Positions 43,814 through 51,380 of a stretch of 64,000 bases of DNA are shown here, one piece after another; the stretch's first letter is position 1, and every line of letters begins with the position of its first letter. The stretch spans positions 1-64,000 of the forward strand of contig JANWWM010000061.1 of assembly GCA_025055975.1 (NCBI GenBank), in the 5' to 3' direction. A program made the translations under genes and the position numbers. The stretch is from Chloroherpetonaceae bacterium. Lineage in GTDB: Bacteria > Bacteroidota > Chlorobiia > Chlorobiales > Thermochlorobacteraceae. Below the pieces are notes generated by a model, which was given only the letters and a program-made list of their open reading frames with translations, was not told the DNA's origin and searched no databases.

Positions 43814-46693
43814 ATGAGACGAACTTTCCTCGCCCTTCTTCTGCTGTGCGCGTCGAGCGTCGCTTTCGCGCAAGATTCCATCAACGTGTTTTTTCGCTAC
43901 AAATCGAGAGCCAACGCGATTCGCGCCTTTTTGCCCGGCGCCTTTTACGGACCGAACAATCCGAACAACTGGGGTCCGAACAACAACGGACAAATCGCCC
44001 CAAACGCGATTTCGCTGATGACCTACGACAGCGCCAATGGCTATTGGTTCAAGGTGATGCGCCTGCAAGTGGGCGGCGGCGATGGCTTGCTCGGCGGACA
44101 GCCCGCGTATCAATACAAAATGCACGAGCACTACAACGCGAGCGGCTCGCAATGGGAATGGTTCACCGACCCGCTCAACCCAAACACGTTTGGCTCGTTC
44201 AACAACTCCGTCGTGCGCGTGACGCACCCGATGATTTTTCAAATCGAACCGAATAGCATCGGAGGACGCTTGGTAACCTCCGCTTCCGTGCCCGTCATTG
44301 CGACGGTTGCGGCAAGGGACAACGACCCCATCAATCCCGCGCAATCGCGCGTCTTTTTGAACGACACGCTCGTAACGACCTTTGGTTCGTTCTACGACGC
44401 TTCGCGCCAACTGCTCAAAATTCCGTCGCTCGTCGCGTTGGGAGCGAACATTCGCAGCGGTCTGAACAAGCTCAAGATCGTCGCCGTGACGCAAAGCGGC
44501 GCGACGCGAGCCGACTCGACCACGTTCCAACAACTTCAACCGCCGCCCATCGTCAACGAACCCGTGCCCGCAGGCTTGAAAGACGGCATCAACTACAACA
44601 GCCCCACTTCCGTCACGCTCGTGTTGCTGGCGCCCTACAAGCGCTTCGTCTATGTCATCGGCGATTTCAACAACTGGGAACTGCGCCCCGAATACTTTAT
44701 GAAGCGCGACTCGCTCAAAGCCGATAGCGTGCGCTGGTGGCTGACCATCAACAATCTCACGCCCGGTCAAGAATACGCCTTTCAATACCTCATCGATGGC
44801 GAACTGCGCATCGCCGACCCTTACGCCGAAAAGGTGTTGGATCCCTTCGACGACGTCTTCATTCCGCCAAACACCTACCCGAACCTCAAACCCTACCCGA
44901 CGGGACAAACGAGCTTTCAAGTTTCGATTCTGCAAACGAATCAGCCTCCGTATCAATGGGCGGTTCCAAACTTTCAGCGTCCCGACAAGCGCGACCTCGT
45001 GATTTACGAGCTGCACATCCGCGACTTTTTCGCCAATCCGAATCGCAATTTCCAAACGCTCATCGATACGCTGAGCTACTTCAAACGCTTGGGCATTAAC
45101 GCCATCGAACTGATGCCCATCAACGAGTTCGAAGGCAACTCGAGTTGGGGCTACAACCCGTCGTTCTACTTCGCGCCCGACAAATACTACGGCACGAAGT
45201 TCAATCTCAAACGCCTTATCGACTCCTGCCATGCGAAAGGCATCGCCGTGATTTTGGACATCGTGCTCAATCACTCCTTCGGTCAATCGCCGATGGTGCG
45301 CCAGTATGCGTCGGGCGATTACGGTCCGCCCACGCCGCAAAACCTTTGGTATAACGTGGGCTACTTGCATCCGTTCAGCGTGGGCTACGACTTCAATCAC
45401 GAGAGCAAATACACGAAGGACTTTGTCTTTCGCGTCTGCAAGTTTTGGCTTCAGGAATACAAAATCGATGGCTTCCGCTTCGATTTGTCCAAAGGCTTCA
45501 CGCAGTTCAATTCGGGCAACAACATCGCGTTGTGGAATCAATACGACCCGACGCGCATTGCGATTTGGAAACGCATCTACGACACGCTTCAAGCCACGAC
45601 GCCTGGTTGCTACTGCATTTTGGAGCATCTTTCCGACAATCCGGAAGAGACGGAGCTGGCGAACTACGGCTTGATGCTGTGGGGCAAAATGGTCGCCAAC
45701 TACAACGAAGCCACGATGGGTTGGCATGCGAACAACATCTCGAATTTGAGTTGGGGCTACTTCGCCAATCGCGGCTGGGCGCAAAACAACCTCGTAACCA
45801 TCATCGAAGACCACGACGAAGAACGACTGATGTTCAAAAACTTGATGTATGGCAACTCGTCGGGCAGTTACAACGTGCGCGACACCGTCACGGCGCTCGA
45901 CCGAATGAAAGCCGCAGGCGCGTTCTTCTTCACGATTCCGGGCGCAAAGCACTTTTGGCAATTCGGCGAGTTCGGCTATCACATCAGCATCGAGTTCAAT
46001 GGGCGCACGGGCGAAAAGCCCGTCGGGTGGAACATCTTGAACTCGAACCCGAACCTGCGCGTCGCGCGCGAAAAGTTGATGAAAACTTGGGCGGCGATGA
46101 TCAAACTCAAAACCGAAAACGTCGCCTTCCGCGAGGGGGTTCTGGCGATGGACGTGGCGGGCGCGGTCAAGCGAATGAACCTCTCGCATCCGACGCTGAA
46201 CGTAACCATCATCGGCAATTTCGATGTCGTGCCGCGACAAGCCAATCCGAACTTTCAAAGCGCGGGCGTGTGGTATGATTACTTCGAAGGCGATAGCATC
46301 ACGGTAACGAATCCGAGCGCGCCAATTACGCTGCGTCCGGGCGGCTTCAAAATCTACACCTCGCGCCGCTTGCCGCCGCCCGAACCCGGCTTGCTCGACG
46401 CGCCCGAACCCTCGATGTCGTCGCGTCCCTTCGCGTTTGAACTCGCGCAGAACTATCCGAACCCGTTTAACCCAACGACGACCATTTCCTACTCGCTTGC
46501 GACGACGAGCCACGTGCGCTTGAAGGTCTACGACCTTCTTGGACGCGAAGTCGCCACGCTCGTCAACGAGCGCAAGCCCGCAGGCAATTACGCCGTCCGC
46601 TTCGACGCTTCAAACCTTGCGAGCGGCGTTTATTTCTACCGACTCGAAACCGAAAACTTCATGGCGACGAAAAAAATGATGCTTGTCAAGTGA
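43814..46693 (+). CDS. Secreted GH13 alpha-amylase-family enzyme with T9SS sorting domain
   Basis: The 959-residue protein starts at ATG 43814 with a signal peptide (residues 1-20, ending AFAQ). Beta-rich N-terminal modules cover about 21-240. A glycogen-binding E-set domain (VYVIGDFNNWEL) lies at about 265-345. The GH13 barrel runs from about 390 to 770, with nucleophile Asp557 (GFRFD), acid/base Glu604 (CILEH) and Asp668 (EDHDEE). A small C-terminal beta domain precedes the T9SS domain QNYPNPFNPTT at about 879-959. All three catalytic acids are intact, so it should hydrolyse or remodel alpha-glucans outside the cell. The architecture is close to branching-enzyme or pullulanase-like GH13 members, and the exact activity is open. 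Confidence 0.88.
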   Translation: MRRTFLALLLLCASSVAFAQDSINVFFRYKSRANAIRAFLPGAFYGPNNPNNWGPNNNGQIAPNAISLMTYDSANGYWFKVMRLQVGGGDGLLGGQPAYQYKMHEHYNASGSQWEWFTDPLNPNTFGSFNNSVVRVTHPMIFQIEPNSIGGRLVTSASVPVIATVAARDNDPINPAQSRVFLNDTLVTTFGSFYDASRQLLKIPSLVALGANIRSGLNKLKIVAVTQSGATRADSTTFQQLQPPPIVNEPVPAGLKDGINYNSPTSVTLVLLAPYKRFVYVIGDFNNWELRPEYFMKRDSLKADSVRWWLTINNLTPGQEYAFQYLIDGELRIADPYAEKVLDPFDDVFIPPNTYPNLKPYPTGQTSFQVSILQTNQPPYQWAVPNFQRPDKRDLVIYELHIRDFFANPNRNFQTLIDTLSYFKRLGINAIELMPINEFEGNSSWGYNPSFYFAPDKYYGTKFNLKRLIDSCHAKGIAVILDIVLNHSFGQSPMVRQYASGDYGPPTPQNLWYNVGYLHPFSVGYDFNHESKYTKDFVFRVCKFWLQEYKIDGFRFDLSKGFTQFNSGNNIALWNQYDPTRIAIWKRIYDTLQATTPGCYCILEHLSDNPEETELANYGLMLWGKMVANYNEATMGWHANNISNLSWGYFANRGWAQNNLVTIIEDHDEERLMFKNLMYGNSSGSYNVRDTVTALDRMKAAGAFFFTIPGAKHFWQFGEFGYHISIEFNGRTGEKPVGWNILNSNPNLRVAREKLMKTWAAMIKLKTENVAFREGVLAMDVAGAVKRMNLSHPTLNVTIIGNFDVVPRQANPNFQSAGVWYDYFEGDSITVTNPSAPITLRPGGFKIYTSRRLPPPEPGLLDAPEPSMSSRPFAFELAQNYPNPFNPTTTISYSLATTSHVRLKVYDLLGREVATLVNERKPAGNYAVRFDASNLASGVYFYRLETENFMATKKMMLVK

Positions 46694-46709
46694 GCCAGTC
46701 GCAACGGGA

Positions 46710-46747
46710 AACGAAGCGGGCAGAGCAATCTGCCCTTTCGTTTTTTG
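46710..46747. terminator. Bidirectional terminator between convergent genes
   Basis: The arms AACGAA...GGGCAG (46710-46723) and CTGCCC...TTCGTT (46730-46742) surround a 6-nt loop. A T tract follows on the plus strand and an A/T-rich stretch on the other side. It lies between the GH13 gene and the minus-strand zinc-ribbon gene and could serve both. Confidence 0.8.
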
Positions 46748-46760
46748 GTTGAAATCGCAA

Positions 46761-47012
46761 TCAATGCAGCGTTCTCGGTTTGGCTTTCAAACGGCACTCG
46801 TCGCAGATGCCGTGCGAAACGATGGTCGCGCCGTCAATCGCTCTCGTCGAGAGGGTCTTGCCGCACCAAGCGCACACGACGGCAAAAACGCCCAAAACGG
46901 GAAGCGCGCTCGAATGGCGAGGTTCTGGCTTGGCTGGCGGCGTTGAAGCGTCAAACGTTTGGGGCGTTTCTTGGGGCGAATGGCTCGGCGTTAAACCATT
47001 GGCGTCGTTCAT
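46761..47012 (-). CDS. Small zinc-ribbon protein (CAWC...SHGIC-EC type)
   Basis: ATG 47012 has a good AAAGGAGG site 10 bp upstream and sets an 83-residue protein. Residues about 5-35 are Pro/Ser/Thr-rich. Residues about 36-52 are hydrophobic (ALPVLGVFAVV). A two-knuckle zinc ribbon then reads CAWCGK ... SHGICDECRLK. This CAWC/SHGIC pair is common at the ends of sensor kinases and response regulators in diverse bacteria, but rarely stands alone. It lies downstream of an orphan response regulator on the same strand. I would call it a possible redox or metal-sensing accessory, with the function inferred only from the motif. Confidence 0.6.
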   Translation of the reverse strand: MNDANGLTPSHSPQETPQTFDASTPPAKPEPRHSSALPVLGVFAVVCAWCGKTLSTRAIDGATIVSHGICDECRLKAKPRTLH

Positions 47013-47354
47013 TGCTGGCAACCCTCCTTTCCCGTTGTGGTTGTCCTCTCCCGCCGATAGAACGCCAAAAAATCGTCGCTTTGCGACCTTTGAGCGAAAT
47101 ATAAGCGTCGTTTCAATAAAAACCACGTCGCGCTGCGTGGGGGTAGCAGCGCGGCATGGCAAACTTCGCAAAACGCATTTCAAAAGGGGGAATCACCTTG
47201 AAACGACGCGGGGGCAAAACTCAACGATGCTCGTCCTGCACGCTCTCTTGCGGGGATAATTTCGTGGGAAGATGGCCGTGGGGCTGGGAAGCGCGAGCGC
47301 AAAACTCACGATGCAAATATCGGCAATGACGGAGAGAGGGAGGTAATCAAATTG
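47013..47354. other. 342-bp non-coding spacer with a strong hairpin
   Basis: No convincing gene is present. The region lies between the stop of the response regulator and the start of the zinc-ribbon gene (both minus). It holds an 8-bp hairpin (47129-47153). Its plus strand also holds a 43-codon reading frame from a TTG at 47198 to a stop at 47329, with an AAAAGGGGG site ahead of it. Confidence 0.6.
47129..47153 (-). terminator. Hairpin, possible terminator or leader element upstream of the zinc-ribbon gene
   Basis: CGCGCTGC (47129-47136) pairs perfectly with GCAGCGCG (47146-47153) around a 9-nt loop. Read on the minus strand it is followed 8 bases later by TTTTTATT. It may end the response-regulator transcript or attenuate the next gene. 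Confidence 0.4.
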
Positions 47355-48368
47355 TTACGTTTTTTTGCTCGAATGTTGCTTTCTGGCGCATTTTTCGGCG
47401 AATTCGGAGGGCGAGCACCCAAATCGCTCCTTGAAGCGTCGGGCAAAGTGGCTTTGGTTCGCGCCGAAGCCGACGAGCATAGAAACATCGGCGATAGAGG
47501 TTTTGCCTTCCTTCAACAGTTGCGCCGCGCGCGAAAGGCGAATCGAGGTGATGTATTCCAGCGGCGATAGCCCAATGAGCGATTTGAGCTTGCGGAAGAG
47601 TTGGACGCGAGACAGGCACACGTCGTAAGCCAAGCGGTCGACGGAATAGGTCTCGTCGGATAGGCGTTTTTCGATCGTCGCGCGGACTTTGGCGACGAAA
47701 GGGTCTTCGCGGGGCGGAAGCGCGTCGGTAGCGGATTGGGTGAGTTGTCGCAGGAAAGCGTCGCGCAGGGCTTTGCGTTGCGCGAGCAAGTTGCGCGCCC
47801 GCACCGTCAGCTCTCTGATGTCAAACGGTTTGCAGATGTAGTCGTCGGCGCCGACTTCCAGCCCTTGCAGTTTGTCGTCGAGTTCCTTTTTCGCCGTCAG
47901 CAACACGATGGGAATGTGGCTCGTCGCCAAGCGAGACTTGAAAATTTTGCAGAGCGCGTAGCCGTCCATTCCGCTCATCACGATGTCGCTGATGATGAGG
48001 TCGGGGACGCGCTCGTCGGCGAGCTTCAGAGCTTCTTCGGCGGTGGTGGCTTCGAGCGTGACGAAACGTTCGGCGGCGAAGTGATTTCTGAGCAAAGCGC
48101 GTACGTTCTCGTCGTCTTCGACGATTAAAATCGTTTCTTGGTTCAATTCCGACTCGGCGATCGGGGGGGATTCGTTGGGCGAAACCGCGTCGCAATACAG
48201 CGACGCGCGAAGTTCCGCCGCCAGCGCCACAAGGCTCTGCAAACGCTCGCGGTGCGACATCTCGATTGCGCTCGTTTCGGAAAAGGCTTGGTGCAGCGCG
48301 TTCAATTCTTCGTGAAGGCGCGTCAATTTTTGCAGCAGGTCGTTTTCTTGCTCGCGCGAAAAGCGCAT
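47355..48368 (-). CDS. Response regulator with AraC-type DNA-binding domain
   Basis: The 337-residue protein has an N-terminal helical region (about residues 5-58). A receiver domain follows at about 78-195, with acidic pair Asp85/Asp86, phospho-acceptor Asp128 (LIISDIVMSGMDG) and Lys180 (YICKPF). An AraC/HTH_18 domain covers about 225-330 and ends with a GFGANQSHFARRFKERFG second helix-turn-helix. The layout equals the output half of hybrid two-component proteins of Bacteroidota, detached from any kinase. No kinase gene is adjacent, so its phosphodonor is elsewhere. It may control the neighbouring zinc-ribbon or esterase genes. Confidence 0.9.
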   Translation of the reverse strand: MRFSREQENDLLQKLTRLHEELNALHQAFSETSAIEMSHRERLQSLVALAAELRASLYCDAVSPNESPPIAESELNQETILIVEDDENVRALLRNHFAAERFVTLEATTAEEALKLADERVPDLIISDIVMSGMDGYALCKIFKSRLATSHIPIVLLTAKKELDDKLQGLEVGADDYICKPFDIRELTVRARNLLAQRKALRDAFLRQLTQSATDALPPREDPFVAKVRATIEKRLSDETYSVDRLAYDVCLSRVQLFRKLKSLIGLSPLEYITSIRLSRAAQLLKEGKTSIADVSMLVGFGANQSHFARRFKERFGCSPSEFAEKCARKQHSSKKT

Positions 48369-48399
48369 AAACGACGCAGGTTTGAATTGGGCGACGAGA

Positions 48400-49860
48400 C
48401 TATCGGACGGAAAACATTTTGAACTTCGAGACGCTCGGCGATTTTAGCGCGTAGAAATAAAGTCCGCGTTTCAAGCCTAATTCGGCGCAATCGTAAGAAT
48501 AAAATCCGCTCGCTTTTCGTTCATTGAACGCGGTGAATAGCTCGTTGCCGTAGATGTCGTAAAGCTTCATCGTGGCGTGTTCGATTGGCTCTTTGGGCGC
48601 GAAGTTGAACTTGATGGCGGTCTTGTTTTGCAGATGCGGCGGTTTCGGCTGATGCGCCATGTCGGGCAGTTCGTAGATGACTTGATGCTTGTTCAGCCCA
48701 AAAAAGTAGTAGAGCATTTCGGGCAATCTGCCCCGCCAGTTGCCCCAGGAATGACTTTCGTTGGTTTCGCGGTAGTAGAGCGCGTAATCGTTCTCGATGA
48801 ACAAATCCCGCATTTCGCGCGTCTTCTGCAACGAGTCGTAAATCACGCCCGTCGAGAGATAGATTTTCAGCGGCAAGCGTTTGGCTTTGCGATACATCGC
48901 AAACAGTTCGGGCTTGTTCCAGAACGAGGGCGATTGAATGGCGAGCAAGTTGAAATGCGACGAAAACGCCACGCCGAAATAGCCCGCGCACAAGCCGCCC
49001 ATCGATGTGCCCAAAATCACGCGAGCCTTCGGGCTTGGATTGGTCTTGAACGAAGCATCAATCGTCGGAATGAGCTCCTGCGCGACGAACTTCCCGAATT
49101 GCTCGTTCATCGGATACTCTTTCAGGCGACGGTTTTCGCTCTTGTTATGCGGATTGCGAGGGTCGATGAAAACGCACATTACGGGCGCGATTTTCTTGTC
49201 GTGAATCAAGTTGTCGAGCGTAACGCGCAGCGCGCCCTGCTCGTCGTCCAAGTATTCGTAGCCGTCGGTGGCGTAAATGACGGGCAGTTTTTGCAGTCGG
49301 CGGTAGTGATGCGGCAGATAAACGACATACTCCACGTCGTAGCCCAAGTGCTTGCTCTGAATCGTGAAATGGTGGAGAGTCCCTTTGGCGACGTCGTCGC
49401 GCGGCAGGGTTTCGGTCGGAAATTCGTAATCGGGCATTCGCAGTTCGGAGCTTTTGCCGAAACCGCTTTTGCACTGATGCGGGTTCATCGGGTCGAGCAT
49501 CCACTGCCCGTCGACGACGATTTTGTAGTCGATTCTGGCGTTTCGGGGCAATTCGCGCTCCAAGATCCAGATGTCCGATTTTCCGACGCGCTCGCCGCGC
49601 GAGTCGATGGAGCGAGCATGTCCCCATGCATTGAAGTCGCCGTGCCAATGCACGCTTTGCGCCTCGCCTTTGTAGAGAAACGCCACGCGCGGACCCAGTT
49701 TGAACGGAATTTGCTCCGTTTTGCGGAGCGCGACCCACAGAGCGTCGAGCAAGCCCGCGCGCAGTTCCGCGTCGCGCAAAGAAGCGATTGAAAAGAGCGA
49801 TTCACGAAAGTCGAAGTATGAATGGAAGGGCATTCCAAACGGCTTGTTTTTTAGCGGCAA
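48400..49860 (-). CDS. Esterase (CE1/EsteraseD-like) with E-set domain and T9SS-like C-terminus
   Basis: The 486-residue protein has an E-set/CBM48-like module at about 45-140 (VHWHGDFNAWG). An alpha/beta-hydrolase of the esterase D/enterochelin-esterase type follows at about 165-390, with nucleophile Ser286 in GTSMGG and a likely catalytic His370 in ESHSWGNW. Residues 431-486 (KLYDIYGNELF ... GLYFYALKS ... KMFSVR) align with the end of the T9SS sorting domain but lack the NYPNPFNP start. There is no signal peptide, and an in-frame stop (49864-49866) sits one codon ahead of the ATG. The export signal appears lost or unusual. The substrate may be an acylated polysaccharide or a siderophore-like ester. 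Confidence 0.78.
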   Translation of the reverse strand: MPLKNKPFGMPFHSYFDFRESLFSIASLRDAELRAGLLDALWVALRKTEQIPFKLGPRVAFLYKGEAQSVHWHGDFNAWGHARSIDSRGERVGKSDIWILERELPRNARIDYKIVVDGQWMLDPMNPHQCKSGFGKSSELRMPDYEFPTETLPRDDVAKGTLHHFTIQSKHLGYDVEYVVYLPHHYRRLQKLPVIYATDGYEYLDDEQGALRVTLDNLIHDKKIAPVMCVFIDPRNPHNKSENRRLKEYPMNEQFGKFVAQELIPTIDASFKTNPSPKARVILGTSMGGLCAGYFGVAFSSHFNLLAIQSPSFWNKPELFAMYRKAKRLPLKIYLSTGVIYDSLQKTREMRDLFIENDYALYYRETNESHSWGNWRGRLPEMLYYFFGLNKHQVIYELPDMAHQPKPPHLQNKTAIKFNFAPKEPIEHATMKLYDIYGNELFTAFNERKASGFYSYDCAELGLKRGLYFYALKSPSVSKFKMFSVR

Positions 49861-49943
49861 AATTTAGCGCGATTTTGTCAAACCCTTGGATTGCAAAAGC
49901 GAGAGCTTGAATTGTTTAACTTGGCGCAATCAAGACCGCAACG

Positions 49944-50924
49944 ATGACGCAACATCTGGAACGCTTTTTCGCCTCGCTCCAAAACGAGCGACGGCTTTCG
50001 GCGCACACCTTGACGGCGTATCGGAACGACCTGTCGCAATTCGTCGAGTTCCTCAAAGCGCATTTCGAGGTTCAAGACGAAACGGCGATTTCGCTTGAAC
50101 GAATCGACGCGCTCACGATTCGCCTGTTTTTAGGCGACCTGTTGGAGAAAGGTTACGAGGCGCGCTCCATTGGGCGAAAATTGGCGGCGGTGAAAACGTT
50201 TTTTAAGTTTCTCGTCTCCGTCAAAGTCTTGGAGTCGTCGCCCGCATCGAGCGTCGCCACGCCGAAGGCGAGCAAACGGTTGCCCACGTTTCTCAACGAA
50301 TCCCAAACGGAGAAGCTTTTCGAGGAAGTTCTCGCCAAGTTGGACGACAAGAGCTTCGAGGGCGCGCGCGACAAGGCGATCTTGGAGCTTTTCTACGGCG
50401 CGGGCTTGCGCCTCTCGGAACTCATCGGGTTGAACCTATCGGACATCGATGTGGAGCAAGGCTTCGTGAAGGTCTTGGGCAAGGGCAAAAAGCATCGCAT
50501 CGTGCCCATCGGAAAATCGGCTATTTCGGCGCTCAAAAACTACTTTGAAGTGCGACGAAACTTTGATATGTTTCATCGTATCAACAAAGAGAGAAGTCAA
50601 AACGACGAATCCAATCGGGAGACGACGCCAACCACGCTCGAACAACATAACGCGGCGTTCATCACGGAGAAAGGGCAAAGGGTTTATCCAATGCTTCTGC
50701 AACGATTGGTCAAGAAGCATCTGACCGTCGTAACGGAGCAGAGGAAAAAAAGTCCCCACGTCTTGCGACACACGTTTGCGACGCACCTGCTCAACGCGGG
50801 GGCGGATTTGCGCGTCGTGAGCGAGATGTTGGGGCATAGCAATCTATCAACGACCGAAATTTATACGCACGTCACTTTCGAGCGATTAAAAGAAACCTAC
50901 AAAAAGGCGCACCCGAAAGCCTAA
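49944..50924 (+). CDS. Tyrosine recombinase of the XerC/XerD family
   Basis: The 326-residue recombinase has the N-terminal SAM-like core-binding domain (residues 1-95) and a catalytic domain with all active residues: Arg156 (GAGLRLSEL), Lys in GKGKKHR, His272-x-x-Arg275 (HVLRHTF), His298 (LGHSN) and Tyr307 (EIYTHV). Xer proteins resolve chromosome dimers at dif. Between about 205 and 236 it carries a polar stretch (NKERSQNDESNRETT) that most XerC/D proteins lack. Host housekeeping use is more likely than phage origin because hpf and hprK follow. XerC and XerD cannot be told apart here. Confidence 0.9.
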   Translation: MTQHLERFFASLQNERRLSAHTLTAYRNDLSQFVEFLKAHFEVQDETAISLERIDALTIRLFLGDLLEKGYEARSIGRKLAAVKTFFKFLVSVKVLESSPASSVATPKASKRLPTFLNESQTEKLFEEVLAKLDDKSFEGARDKAILELFYGAGLRLSELIGLNLSDIDVEQGFVKVLGKGKKHRIVPIGKSAISALKNYFEVRRNFDMFHRINKERSQNDESNRETTPTTLEQHNAAFITEKGQRVYPMLLQRLVKKHLTVVTEQRKKSPHVLRHTFATHLLNAGADLRVVSEMLGHSNLSTTEIYTHVTFERLKETYKKAHPKA

Positions 50925-51015
50925 TCCGCTTGCGAAACGGGCGCGCGTCCGCAACCCGCATCGCGCTGGCGCGGTGCGAAACTCCGTCAACTCTTATCTC
51001 TGAAAGGAAGCCACT

Positions 51016-51360
51016 ATGGGAAAGCATCATCTCAACGGGCACGCAGTTAGCGAGAACCAAATGCGCGTTCAATTCACGCTCCGCCACGCCAAAAGCCACC
51101 CCGAACTCGAACGATACGCCCGAGAAGCCGTGATGGATTTCCAGAAGCACTTCAACGGCGTTACCGATTGCCACATCATTCTCGACCATCAAAAGCACGA
51201 CTACGTGAACAACAAGCGAGCCGAAATCACGGCGCATGTTCACGACCACACGTTCGTCTCCAAAGAAGCCGCGCCGACCTACAAGCAGGCTATCGATTTA
51301 TGCGTCGAGCACATCTGCCGACAGCTCCAAAAACACAAAGAGAAAGTAAGAGGTCTCTGA
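51016..51360 (+). CDS. hpf: Ribosome hibernation promoting factor, short form
   Basis: The 114-residue protein starts at ATG 51016 after a GAAAGGAAG site. It shows the HPF/RaiA/YfiA fold: QMRVQFTLRHAKSHPELERYA, then a central strand HIILDHQKHDY, and the C-terminal KQAIDLCVEHICRQLQKHKEK. It binds the 30S decoding centre in slow growth and silences ribosomes. The C-terminal dimerisation domain of long HPF is absent. The hprK start lies 20 bp downstream, a common pairing in bacteria. Confidence 0.92.
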   Translation: MGKHHLNGHAVSENQMRVQFTLRHAKSHPELERYAREAVMDFQKHFNGVTDCHIILDHQKHDYVNNKRAEITAHVHDHTFVSKEAAPTYKQAIDLCVEHICRQLQKHKEKVRGL

Positions 51361-51380
51361 CAATCAAGGCTTCGCGCTGA

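Noticed and set aside
43808-46513. 901-codon minus-strand frame opposite the GH13 gene
   Set aside because: The sense strand encodes intact catalytic motifs, a signal peptide and a T9SS domain. The antisense frame shows none.
47198-47329. 43-codon frame with cysteine motif as a firm gene
   Set aside because: TTG start, no conservation evidence and no family match. It is reported only as an observation.
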